A stretch of DNA of 35,875 nucleotides from an uncultured Prochlorococcus sp. (GCA_902535025.1 CACARV010000007.1:1-35875); one strand, 5' to 3'; shown: positions 22,111-28,828, numbered from the stretch's first letter. Numbers and translations: made by a program. Notes: generated by a model not told the origin, from the sequence alone.

Positions 22111-22278
22111 TTATGCTTGTTTTTTAACTTCTAAAGAGGGTTCGATGTTTTTCTCTTTTTTAACCTTTTCCTCTTCATTAATGATTAATTTATTTTCGGT
22201 TCTTCCAAAATCATTTTTACCTGAAATAAAGAAAATAAGAGCACTAATAAAAAAAAGTGCAAAAAGCAAAACTTCCAT
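22111..22278 (-). CDS. 55-aa single-helix protein with charged tail
   Basis: MEVLLFALFFISALIFFISG is an N-terminal membrane helix. The remainder is a highly charged Lys/Glu tail (EEEKVKKEKN). It is the first of a two-gene operon with 21930-22085. The upstream gap 22279-22626 (348 bases) contains nothing I can assign apart from AT-rich sequence. Confidence 0.5.
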   Translation of the reverse strand: MEVLLFALFFISALIFFISGKNDFGRTENKLIINEEEKVKKEKNIEPSLEVKKQA

Positions 22279-22626
22279 ATGCTAATACCATTTAATTAAC
22301 TCCAAATTAGTTTAGACGTCTAATTTTAATCAATATCAAATAATACAACTTAGGGTAAATTTCGTGCAATTAAATTCAAAATATAAAATTCTTTAATTTC
22401 AATCTATTTAAGTAGATAACAACCTTAAAGTGTTATTTTTTACGATGGAACCTATTTAATAAGTATTATTTTTGTGATTAATAATTTTGATTTTCATTGT
22501 TTATTTACAATCTGGCAATTTAATCTTTATATTTAAGAATGCTTTTTTCTGCATTGTTTTATAAATTTTGAACTTGAATAAATCTTTAAAAATATTTAAG
22601 GTTATTTAGTAATTAATTTATAGAAA

Positions 22627-22842
22627 ATGTTAGGAACAATCAAAGATCCAACTCTATTTCTATTTTTGAGTAGTGTTGTAATTTTACTATTTGGCTCAAT
22701 AGGATATGGGATTTTTACAACAGTTGGCCCATCATCTTATAAGTTAAGAGACACCATTAAAGAGCATGCAAGAATGCATGAATTAGGGATTGCTCATGGT
22801 AACAATCATCACAACCATAATGAAGCAGAACATATTCACTGA
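22627..22842 (+). CDS. PsbN-like protein with His-rich tail
   Basis: The 71-residue protein has a single helix (FLFLSSVVILLFGSIGYGIF) followed by TTVGPSSYKLRD. This is the PsbN pattern (helix, then Y-x-x-F-G-P-P-S-x-x-L-x-D), but with V-G-P-S-S for F-G-P-P-S. Where PsbN ends in D-P-F-x-x-H-E-D, this continues into KEHARMHELGIAHG and a His-rich end (NNHHNHNEAEHIH) that could bind metal. PsbN assists PSII assembly; this is a paralogue with a new tail. Function is inferred only. Confidence 0.6.
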   Translation: MLGTIKDPTLFLFLSSVVILLFGSIGYGIFTTVGPSSYKLRDTIKEHARMHELGIAHGNNHHNHNEAEHIH

Positions 22843-23116
22843 GAAAATATAAATGTATTTATATTTTTGATTCAGAATTAACAACATAATTCTTCTTTAT
22901 TTTTCTATTATTTTGGTTGACTAATCAAAATGCCATTTGTACAAATTAATAAAGTTACTTCTAATAAATAATTTTAAGAACGTGATTAAATAGCTTTGTA
23001 AAGCTATAACTTGCTGCATTTTTACCCCATTTACGGATTAGATGAATCATTTGATACAGCCATATCTCGGCAGCTGTTTACATAAAGTAACATTTGAGTA
23101 TTATATTTAAAAAACA

Positions 23117-23233
23117 ATGGATTCAAACAAGGATATTCTCAACAGAGCCATTGGAAGACCAGCAATGATGGCTTTCATGATCTTAGTGGGAACATATTTA
23201 ACAACAGGTCAGCTTATCCCAGGAGTTTTTTAA
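23117..23233 (+). CDS. hli: High-light-inducible protein, short form
   Basis: The 38 residues MDSNKDILNRAIGRPAMMAF... TYLTTGQLIPGVF form one pigment-binding helix. The N-R-A-I-G-R-P-A-M-M-A-F core replaces the usual E-x-x-N-G-R-x-A-M-x-G-F, so the first Glu ligand position (L-N-R-A) is degenerate. The GQ-x-IPG end is typical of short Hlis. The stop abuts the ATG of the next hli, giving a coupled pair. Hlis protect photosystems under light stress. Confidence 0.85.
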   Translation: MDSNKDILNRAIGRPAMMAFMILVGTYLTTGQLIPGVF

Positions 23234-23378
23234 ATGGAAAAAAAAAAATCAATCCAGAAATATTGATCCTCAAAAAATAAGAGCAGAGAATTTAAATGGT
23301 AAATTTGCTCTTGTCGGTCTAATTGCTCTAGTGGGAGCATACATTACATCTGGACAAATTATTCCTGGAATTATTTAA
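23234..23378 (+). pseudogene. hli: Second hli of the pair, frameshifted at an A11 run after the start
   Basis: ATG 23234 is followed by GA11TC. As written, the ATG frame ends at TGA after ten codons. With one A fewer, the gene reads MEKKNQSRNIDPQKIRAEN, then LNGKFALVGLIALVGAYITS and GQIIPGII, a normal Hli with E-N-L-N-G-K-F-A-L-V-G. The domain is intact. Either it is a real +1 frameshift, an assembly error in the homopolymer, or the A11 run allows polymerase slippage that restores the frame in some transcripts. Confidence 0.7.
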
Positions 23379-23473
23379 AAAATATTAATTTCTAATTTCT
23401 TCAAGATATCTGGCTATGCAAGACAAGAAATTACACAGAATTGCGCTAAACCTTTAACTTGGATAATAAAAAA

Positions 23474-23728
23474 ATGGCAAAACCTACTAACGAACTTAAA
23501 TCAACTTCCTTCACAGAAGTAATTGAACTAGAAAGGATAGTTACTCCAGATGAGGAAAAAAGAGTTGATCATATTTTTGTAAGAAGAAAGAAAATATGTA
23601 CTCGTCATCCTGAAGGTTTCGCGACAGAAGAGATTGCGAGATTTGATATTGCCTGGCCAGAAGAACCAAAAGATGAGTTAAAGGCGTCAACCGAAGAAAA
23701 AGAAGAGATTAAAATCAATACTGATTGA
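23474..23728 (+). CDS. Hypothetical 84-aa acidic soluble protein
   Basis: The start at ATG 23474 (MAKPTNELKSTSFTEV) is preferred over TTG 23459. The protein reads ERIVTPDEEKRVDHIFVRRK, ICTRHPEGFATEEIARFDIA and WPEEP, then an acidic tail. It has one Cys, no helix in the membrane and no recognised family. It is in the same orientation as the hli pair, 95 bases downstream. Confidence 0.6.
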   Translation: MAKPTNELKSTSFTEVIELERIVTPDEEKRVDHIFVRRKKICTRHPEGFATEEIARFDIAWPEEPKDELKASTEEKEEIKINTD

Positions 23729-23798
23729 ATAGTCCAAAAATTCTTTCTATAAATATATTCAAGTAGTAATTTTTAATTGGATTTTTAACGAAGCTTTT

Positions 23799-23817
23799 AG
23801 TTAAGATCGACTGTCAA
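23799..23817 (-). promoter_or_regulatory. Orphan TTGACA-box element
   Basis: Minus strand reads TTGACAGTCGATC then TTAACT, but no ORF follows. Its right flank matches the flank at 17924-17960, so the box was copied with the A/B gene module and lost its own gene. Confidence 0.5.
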
Positions 23818-23880
23818 TTAAAGAAGTGTTATTTTGAATTAAATAGAACTAAAAAAACTGTCAAATGGAGGTTGACGCTT

Positions 23881-23994
23881 ATGAAAATTCCGGACGAAAG
23901 CATGAAAGAAATTAGAGAAAGCGGATACGACCAAAAGCTTTTACATAACTACAAAAGAGAGCTATTAGGTAGCGATAAAGAATATGATGTTTAA
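23881..23994 (+). CDS. Family A 37-aa acidic helical protein, copy 2
   Basis: MKIPDESMKEIRESGYDQKL continues LHNYKRELLGSDKEYDV. A good Shine-Dalgarno, GGAGG, lies 10 bases before the ATG, and the sequence TGGAGGTTGACG-x-TTATG is shared with the third copy at 26832 (TGGGGGTTGACGATTATG). Homologous to 17980-18090. Its end overlaps the family B start by eight bases. Function is unknown. Confidence 0.7.
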   Translation: MKIPDESMKEIRESGYDQKLLHNYKRELLGSDKEYDV

Positions 23995-24121
23995 CTTTCC
24001 GATTTTTGTAGAAGGTTTATTGTTGCCTTTTCTAGTTTTAGGAATATTTGTTGTCTATAAAAGATCAAAGAGAAAGAAAAGAAAGTTTCATGCGCCGCCA
24101 ACTCATCAACTACCTAGTTAA
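23987..24121 (+). CDS. Family B 44-aa membrane peptide with basic tail, intact copy
   Basis: MFNFPIFVEGLLLPFLVLGI then FVVYKRSKRKKRKFHAPPTH and QLPS: one helix followed by a Lys/Arg-rich cytosolic segment. The ATG lies inside the last codons of the family A gene, so the two are translationally coupled. The copy at 18083-18252 is decayed. The gap 24122-24317 after it has only a weak inverted repeat, AACCCT/AGGGTT at 24262-24293, perhaps a terminator. Confidence 0.65.
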   Translation: MFNFPIFVEGLLLPFLVLGIFVVYKRSKRKKRKFHAPPTHQLPS

Positions 24122-24317
24122 TTGGAAGAGAAAGGTTTTAATATAACTCAGGGATTGGCTTTACTACTATTGAAGCCCTTAGATTTACCTGCAAATCTTG
24201 TCTTAAATCTGATTATTTTTATAACTAATCCTAAAAACAATATTGGGTATTAAACAAAAAACCCTCCAGAAATTCAAACTCCGAAAGGGTTATTAAATTG
24301 ACTCGTACTATATAAAG

Positions 24318-24607
24318 TTAATCTATGTCTTGGGGTAAACGAAGAATGGACTCATTGAGGTCTTGCCTCAATTCATCTATAGCAAAAATTTTTAAACCCC
24401 CGCTACTTTTTGTTCCTCTAGTCGTTTTTTTAGAATTGCATAATTCTGTGAAGCCCATTTTCGAGAAATATCTAATTCAGCATCTAACAACTTTTGAAGT
24501 GATTTGATTATTTTAAAAACTTCTTCGAAGCCTAGATAAATTATTAAAAGCAACTTAATTATATTTATTGCAACAGCCACTAACTTTTCAATCCTTTGAT
24601 CTTGCAT
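24318..24607 (-). pseudogene. Helical protein with one membrane segment, frameshifted at G5
   Basis: From ATG 24607: MQDQRIEKLVAVAINIIKLL, then IIYLGFEEVFKIIKSLQKLL and RKWASQNYAILKKRLEEQKV. At GCGGGGGTT the frame closes; with one extra G it continues GLKIFAIDELRQDLNESILR and LPQDID to TAA 24318. The whole would be 96 residues, a membrane helix plus coiled-coil-like body. No family is recognised. A homopolymer indel, real or technical, is the simplest explanation. Confidence 0.5.
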
Positions 24608-24724
24608 TTGAACTTATTGAAGCCCACTAAAATTAACAGAGGTAAGAAATTATGCAAATTTTAGTGAGACAGATGATAATACACAAATCACATAAAGAGA
24701 AAATATCAAATCGCTGAGACTCCA

Positions 24725-24775
24725 ATCGGGGGCTATACGATTAGAGCCTGCGACCTAGTACTCCCAAACTACTCG
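24725..24775 (-). repeat. Degenerate tRNA-Pro 3' relic (relic 1)
   Basis: The plus strand reads AATCGGGGGC, GATTAGAGCCTGCGACCTAG and TACTCCCAAA. This aligns with the T-arm and anticodon-arm part of the intact tRNA-Pro (TCGGGGCG, GATTCGAACCTGCGACCTAG, TGCTCCCAAA) with several changes. It is the most decayed of four relics. The remaining gap 24608-25135 holds TAACTAAG-x-GAGTGGAACGAG at about 24823, a sequence shared with 29010-29050, and otherwise nothing. Confidence 0.65.
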
Positions 24776-25135
24776 ATCTATGATTTGGGGATATCTAATA
24801 AAACAAGGCTATGAGTAGGTTATAACTAAGCGAGTGGAACGAGTTTGATACTCAATAATGTACAAATATATATTTCTATATACAAGATACATAGCCTAAT
24901 TACCCCCTCTTGTGCCCCCTTTAGCGACCTAGTGCCACCAGCCGAAACGATCGATAGTGAGATTTATTTTTTTTTCAAAATACTTTTAAAAATTATTTTT
25001 TTTTTACATTTTACTTAAAAGTACTTGCTTATTATTTCTTAAATTCGCATAAAACTAATAACAAGGTTTACTTCCCTTTTTTATGTCTTATAGTTAATCA
25101 ATTTCTTATATTAAAAAATTTTTCTTTAACAAATA

Positions 25136-25816
25136 ATGGAAATTTCAAAAACAATTAAATTTGTTGGTCCTTTTAATCAACAACTCATAAAAAAACTTTT
25201 CCCAACATTTTTAATTTTAAATGTTTTATTATTGCCATTAAAAATTTTTTTTTCATCTTCTTTTTTAACTCAAATAATTTCAGCCTTCATAGAGGGAATT
25301 ATTTTTATATTTATAATTGAAGCTTTGAAAAAAATTTATAATAATGAGAAATACTTAAAACCAAGATTTTCTAATATTAAAATAACTCTTCAGAAACTTT
25401 TAAGGATTTTTATAGCAAGCATTCTTCCAATTATTTTCACTTTACTTGGTTTGGTTTGTTTAATTATCCCAGGTTTTATTCTTGCGAAAAGATATATGTA
25501 TGTTCAAGTTATTTCCGAAGAAGAATCAATAGGCCCTTTAAATGCCATGAAAAAGAGTAAGCTTATTTCAAAAAATCAAACTTGGGAAATTTTTAGCTAC
25601 ATTTTTTGGCTGTCTGTTGGTTATGGCATTATTGGATTTCTGATTGTAAGTATTTTGGGATCTTTAATAAGCGCATTCATAGTTAGTGCTTTTAATCCTC
25701 TTGGTTTAGTTTCTTGGATTGTAAGTATATCTTTAGGTTGGGTTTCAACGGTTCATATTTCGTCTTTAATAGTCAAAGGCTATCAAGAGGGGAAATTATC
25801 AATTACTAAAAATTAA
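25136..25816 (+). CDS. Polytopic membrane protein, unknown function
   Basis: The 226-residue protein has about five to six transmembrane segments (about 22-40, 42-64, 84-110, 157-180, 183-203) with a cytosolic segment RYMYVQVISEEESIGPLNAM then KKSKLISKNQTWEIF in the middle. The Y-V-Q-V-I-x-E-E-x-x-I-G-P-x-x-A-x-K-x-S element resembles membrane proteins of the YciC/GPDPase-membrane-domain type, where a related motif follows a P-G-x-x-L-x-x-R turn (here IPGFILAKRYM). It is the only gene between tRNA-Pro relics 1 and 2, so it is probably cargo. Confidence 0.6.
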   Translation: MEISKTIKFVGPFNQQLIKKLFPTFLILNVLLLPLKIFFSSSFLTQIISAFIEGIIFIFIIEALKKIYNNEKYLKPRFSNIKITLQKLLRIFIASILPIIFTLLGLVCLIIPGFILAKRYMYVQVISEEESIGPLNAMKKSKLISKNQTWEIFSYIFWLSVGYGIIGFLIVSILGSLISAFIVSAFNPLGLVSWIVSISLGWVSTVHISSLIVKGYQEGKLSITKN

Positions 25817-25900
25817 ATTATTGTTTGGTACATTTTAGATCAAAGTACTTCAAACGAGTGCTCCTTAGAGTGCACCTTTCTCAAGATGAGACAATAAGCA

Positions 25901-25926
25901 ATAAAAAAGCGAGTAGAGAGACTCGC
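25901..25926 (-). terminator. Displaced copy of the tRNA-Pro terminator (with relic 2)
   Basis: On the minus strand GCGAGT-CTCTCT-ACTCGC is followed by TTTTTTATT. It stands in the same position relative to the tRNA relic as the terminator of the intact tRNA-Pro at 31091-31117. Confidence 0.7.
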
Positions 25927-25949
25927 TAGCATGACTAGTTTTATAAGAG

Positions 25950-26000
25950 TCGGGGCGAAAGGATTCGAATCTGCGATCTAGTGGTCTCAAAGCTCCCGCC
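25950..26000 (-). repeat. tRNA-Pro 3' relic (relic 2)
   Basis: The plus strand reads TCGGGGCGAAAGGATTCGAA, TCTGCGATCTAG and CTCCCGCC, matching the 3' half of the intact tRNA-Pro with about six changes. The 5' half is missing. The gap 25817-26194 contains only this relic and its terminator. Confidence 0.75.
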
Positions 26001-26194
26001 ATAAAAGGTCATAACTGAGACTTATAGCTAATAACACTACATTTAGAGAAAAAAGAGTTGACTAATTCTTACTAGTTTGGAATGATATTCGTTCCTTATA
26101 GCTTAACTTTAAAGGGGAATGCTCTCGCCCAAATAATTAATTGACGCGCAAATAAAGAACATAATTACTATGATAAAAAAAATTTAAATTACAT

Positions 26195-26365
26195 ATGAAA
26201 TCAATTCTTACGAATAAAAGATCAAAAGCAATTTTGGGTATAGGTTTAATAGCAATAGGAATTGGTGCAATTTCAAAGAAGGTTATAAGCTATCCAACTG
26301 GTGGCTGCATGAAAGGTACTCAAGAATTGACTTTGAACAAAGGGATTAATAAGTTCTTTATTTAA
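26195..26365 (+). CDS. 56-aa membrane-anchored mini-protein
   Basis: MKSILTNKRSKAILGIGLIA then IGIGAISKKVISYPTGGCMK and a polar end: a basic N-terminus, a short Gly/Ile-rich helix and GGCMKGTQEL with one Cys. It lies between relics 2 and 3 and is probably cargo. No family is recognised. Confidence 0.5.
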   Translation: MKSILTNKRSKAILGIGLIAIGIGAISKKVISYPTGGCMKGTQELTLNKGINKFFI

Positions 26366-26377
26366 CGAATAAGCGTT

Positions 26378-26479
26378 TCATTTTTTAAAAGTCATCTTGA
26401 AGGTTAAATACGCAAAGCCACTTAGTAATAACAAACTAACAACGCCGTAAGTAATAGCTATTCCATACATATGGGTCAT
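26378..26479 (-). CDS. 33-aa single-helix membrane peptide
   Basis: MTHMYGIAITYGVVSLLLLS, then GFAYLTFKMTFKK: one helix with a basic end. The ATG overlaps the stop of the upstream 47-aa gene (ATGA), so it is the third gene of a small operon starting at 26832. Confidence 0.55.
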   Translation of the reverse strand: MTHMYGIAITYGVVSLLLLSGFAYLTFKMTFKK

Positions 26480-26619
26480 TTACCAATAATACAGATATAT
26501 TTTTTTCGATAACTTACTTCTGCGCCAAAAATAATTAAACCAATTTGATCTTGTTTTTTTTGTTCAGTCGAACGATCGTAGTAACTATCACTAGCAATTA
26601 ATATTTTAGTTTCAATCAT
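26476..26619 (-). CDS. Hypothetical 47-aa soluble protein
   Basis: MIETKILIASDSYYDRSTEQ, then KKQDQIGLIIFGAEVSYRKK and YICIIGK, a strand-helix-strand pattern. It follows the family A gene by 12 bases and overlaps the next gene by four. It is the middle gene of a three-gene operon. No family is recognised. Confidence 0.55.
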   Translation of the reverse strand: MIETKILIASDSYYDRSTEQKKQDQIGLIIFGAEVSYRKKYICIIGK

Positions 26620-26631
26620 ATTCTTCGGGAG

Positions 26632-26832
26632 TTAAGCAGCATCATATTCATCCCTATCTTCAAGCTCTCTCATAAATCTTTTATCTAATAAGTAGTTGTC
26701 TAAATGCTCTGGATTGTTATTGTCTTTAATTTCGTTATCGCTTTCTAATAGCTCTCTTATGTAGGCAATTATAAGCTCTTGATCGTATCCACTTTCTCTA
26801 ATTTCTTTTAGCCTTTCGTCTGGAATTTCCAT
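26632..26832 (-). CDS. Family A protein, extended copy 3 (66 aa)
   Basis: The start at ATG 26832 (MEIPDERLKEIRESGYDQEL) aligns with copy 2, including the Shine-Dalgarno-like GGGGG ten bases upstream. The in-frame TTG at 26841 is rejected. After IIAYIRELLESDNE the protein has a further 30 residues (NPEHLDNYLLDKRFMRELED, RDEYDAA) that may be a second diverged repeat of the same unit (Y-x-x-x-x-R/L-M-R-E-L, D-E-Y-D). Family B is absent here. The gene diverges from the promoter box at 27079. Confidence 0.65.
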   Translation of the reverse strand: MEIPDERLKEIRESGYDQELIIAYIRELLESDNEIKDNNNPEHLDNYLLDKRFMRELEDRDEYDAA

Positions 26833-27078
26833 AATCGTCAACCCCCATGTGACATTTTTTAGAGGAAAATAAGCTTAAATAAGCTAGTAATAGCCTTATT
26901 AAGAGCAAATTAGAGCCTATATACGCATACTTACGAAAAAATAATGAAAAAGCAAGAAAATCGCTAAAAAAACAGGGTGTATAAAGCTATTAGCCGCAAT
27001 CATTTTTCTGCTTGTGCGTAACATCAACCCATAGTTGTTTCTTTACACCTTCTACCCTCGGCCTATACTTATTAACGA

Positions 27079-27120
27079 TTGACAGTCGATCTAACATAGA
27101 GGGAAAAAACCTCTTTTTTT
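27079..27120 (+). promoter_or_regulatory. TTGACA box and hairpin leader of 27121
   Basis: Plus strand reads TTGACAGTCGATC then TAACAT (27079-27097). The 23-base leader contains AGAGG-GAAAAAA-CCTCT followed by a T-run and ATG. With 17582-17624 it is the best-conserved box and leader. The rest of 26833-27078 shows nothing. Confidence 0.6.
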
Positions 27121-27279
27121 ATGGCAACTGAAACTTGGATATTAGATGGCGTTAAAGAATTAGATGATAAGGAAAGAGTTATATTTTTTTATTCAATACG
27201 AGCGAGAAAAAAGAAGAGTTTCAAAGGGGTTTTAATAACTATGTTATTAGGATTTACGAGAATACAAAATTTTGTTTGA
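27121..27279 (+). CDS. Hypothetical 52-aa protein behind the TTGACA leader
   Basis: MATETWILDGVKELDDKERV, then IFFYSIRARKKKSFKGVLIT and MLLGFTRIQNFV: an acidic N-terminus, basic middle and hydrophobic end. There is no known family and no Shine-Dalgarno; the ATG follows the hairpin T-run. It lies between relics 2 and 3. Confidence 0.5.
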   Translation: MATETWILDGVKELDDKERVIFFYSIRARKKKSFKGVLITMLLGFTRIQNFV

Positions 27280-27346
27280 GGCAATTTTTAGGGAAAGACT
27301 TTTTGAGGGAAATATATTATTAGCTGAGACTTACTTCTATAACTGA

Positions 27347-27392
27347 TCGGGGCGACAGGATTCGAACCTGCGACCTAGTGCTCCCAAAGCAC
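27347..27392 (-). repeat. tRNA-Pro 3' relic (relic 3)
   Basis: TCGGGGCGACAGGATTCGAA, CCTGCGACCTAG and TGCTCCCAAAGCAC are identical to the intact tRNA-Pro through the anticodon stem, then the match ends. It is the least decayed relic, with no adjacent terminator copy. Confidence 0.85.
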
Positions 27393-27420
27393 TTAATAGC
27401 CCTAGTGCAGCACTAGGTTT

Positions 27421-27515
27421 TTAAGCTATAACTAATTTCTTGCGTAGTGATGCGTAATTTGTCTAGTTAAATAAAGCAACATTTGTCCATAGTTTGTCCA
27501 TTTTTTCAAAATCAG
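27421..27515. repeat. Relic 3 flank with TTTGTCC direct repeats
   Basis: Contains GCTATAACTA, CTTGCGTAGTGATGCG, AATTTGTC, ATTTGTCCAT and AGTTTGTCCAT, shared with 20908-21006. The repeated TTTGTCC elements next to a tRNA attachment core could be recombinase arm sites. The rest of 27280-27693 shows no gene. Confidence 0.5.
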
Positions 27516-27693
27516 GTGCAGCTTTACCCCTCTTTTTTTTATGCAAGTAGTAAGCGTTATAAATCAGTTTTTAGGTCATAATCAAGAATTATTGACTATA
27601 ACAAAATAATTTGATGTATATATCTTTCAATATTTAAATTACTTTAAGGCTGTAAATTATATTTTTTTTAACAAGCTTATTTCTCATTACATA

Positions 27694-28665
27694 GTGGGCA
27701 TTTTCAAAAAAACTCTCATTTTATCTTCTACAATTTCATTAATACTTTCTCAATCTGCGATGGCTTCAAAAAGATTGAGTGGAGCTGGTGCATCATTTCC
27801 TTCAAAAATTTATACCAGGTGGTTTTTTGACTTAGCTAAATCTGGAGGCTCTAGAGTTAATTATCAAGCAGTAGGTTCTGGATCTGGAAGAAAAGCTTTC
27901 ATAGATGAAACTGTGAATTTTGGAGCGTCAGATGATCCTATGAAAGATTCTGATATACAGAAAGTTAAAAGAGGACTTGTTCAAATACCTATGATAGGTG
28001 GCACAATTGCCTTTGGATATAACTACGATTGCGATTTAAAACTAACACAAGAACAAGCTGTTCAAGTAGCAATGGGAATGATAAAAAATTGGAAGGAATT
28101 AGGATGTAAGTCAGGTAAATTAACTTGGACGCATCGTTCTGATGGCTCAGGCACTACTAAAGCTTTTACCAATTCTATGGAGGCATTTTCTACAACTTGG
28201 AATTTAGGTACTGGTAAATCAGTTAAATGGCCTTCTGGAGTTGGAGCAAAAGGTAATTCGGGTGTTGCAGGTGTTATTCAAAACACTCCAGGCGCAATTG
28301 GTTATGTAAACCAGTCATACATTAAAGGTAATGTTAAGGCTGCTGCACTTCAAAATCTTTCTGGTGAATTCGTTACCCCCAATACTGAATCAGGCGCAAT
28401 AGCTTTAAACGGCATTAAACTTGATGAAAACTTAGCTGGTATAAATCCTAACCCTGAAGATAAAGGAGCTTATCCAATAGCAACCTTGACTTGGATACTT
28501 GCTTATGAAAAAGGTAATGGCAGGAATACTAATGCAATTCAAGATACATTCTATAAATTACTCAGTGATGAATACCAAGATAAAGCTCCTGCCTTAGGTT
28601 TCGTTCCCTTGAAAGGTGAAATTTTAAAAAAATCAATTGAAGCTGTTGGAATAATAGGAAGGTAA
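27694..28665 (+). CDS. pstS: Phosphate ABC transporter substrate-binding protein PstS
   Basis: The 323-residue protein has a signal peptide (1-24, ending SAMA), then GAGASFPSKIYTRWFFD, YQAVGSGSGRKAF, FGASDDPM, RSDGSGTTKAF and TPGAIGYVNQSY, the phosphate-binding loops of PstS. It binds periplasmic phosphate for the Pst importer. The start is GTG (GTG-GGC). It is alone here: pstCAB are not in the window, and the gene lies between tRNA-Pro relics 3 and 4, so it is probably an extra copy carried as cargo. Regulation by phosphate is expected from the family, but no clear Pho box was seen. Confidence 0.93.
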   Translation: MGIFKKTLILSSTISLILSQSAMASKRLSGAGASFPSKIYTRWFFDLAKSGGSRVNYQAVGSGSGRKAFIDETVNFGASDDPMKDSDIQKVKRGLVQIPMIGGTIAFGYNYDCDLKLTQEQAVQVAMGMIKNWKELGCKSGKLTWTHRSDGSGTTKAFTNSMEAFSTTWNLGTGKSVKWPSGVGAKGNSGVAGVIQNTPGAIGYVNQSYIKGNVKAAALQNLSGEFVTPNTESGAIALNGIKLDENLAGINPNPEDKGAYPIATLTWILAYEKGNGRNTNAIQDTFYKLLSDEYQDKAPALGFVPLKGEILKKSIEAVGIIGR

Positions 28666-28725
28666 TTTAGAACTAGTAAGCCAAGAAATAAAAAATAAAA
28701 AAGGGATGAATAATAGTTTTTTCAT
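28633..28725 (-). pseudogene. Signal-peptide fragment overlapping the pstS end
   Basis: ATG 28725 opens MKKLLFIPFLFFISWLTSSK, a convincing secretion signal. The frame then runs into the antisense of the pstS C-terminus and stops after 30 residues. It looks like the 5' end of a secreted protein gene whose remainder was replaced. Confidence 0.3.
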
Positions 28726-28809
28726 TAACTGATTAAAGAAATAATAAGGGTCAGTATCTTTTCAGCAATAAATCTTCCATTCATTAAACAAAAAGGATTT
28801 TATCCTTCT

Positions 28810-28828
28810 ATGTTAGATAGTCTGTCCA
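28810..28828 (-). promoter_or_regulatory. TTGACA-box-like element with hairpin leader
   Basis: Minus strand reads TGGACAGACTATC then TAACAT, followed by AAGG-ATAAAAT-CCTT and TTTGTTTA, with ATG 25 bases on (28784), opening a frame of only 19 codons. The box overlaps the TTTGTCC repeats, so its identity is ambiguous. Confidence 0.4.

Noticed and set aside
24325-24507. 60-codon plus-strand frame
   Set aside because: Antisense to the better-supported frameshifted gene at 24318-24607.
27347-27392. A second tRNA-Pro gene
   Set aside because: Only the T-arm and anticodon arm are present; the D-arm and 5' acceptor strand are missing, so it cannot fold as a tRNA. The same applies at 28915, 25950 and 24725.
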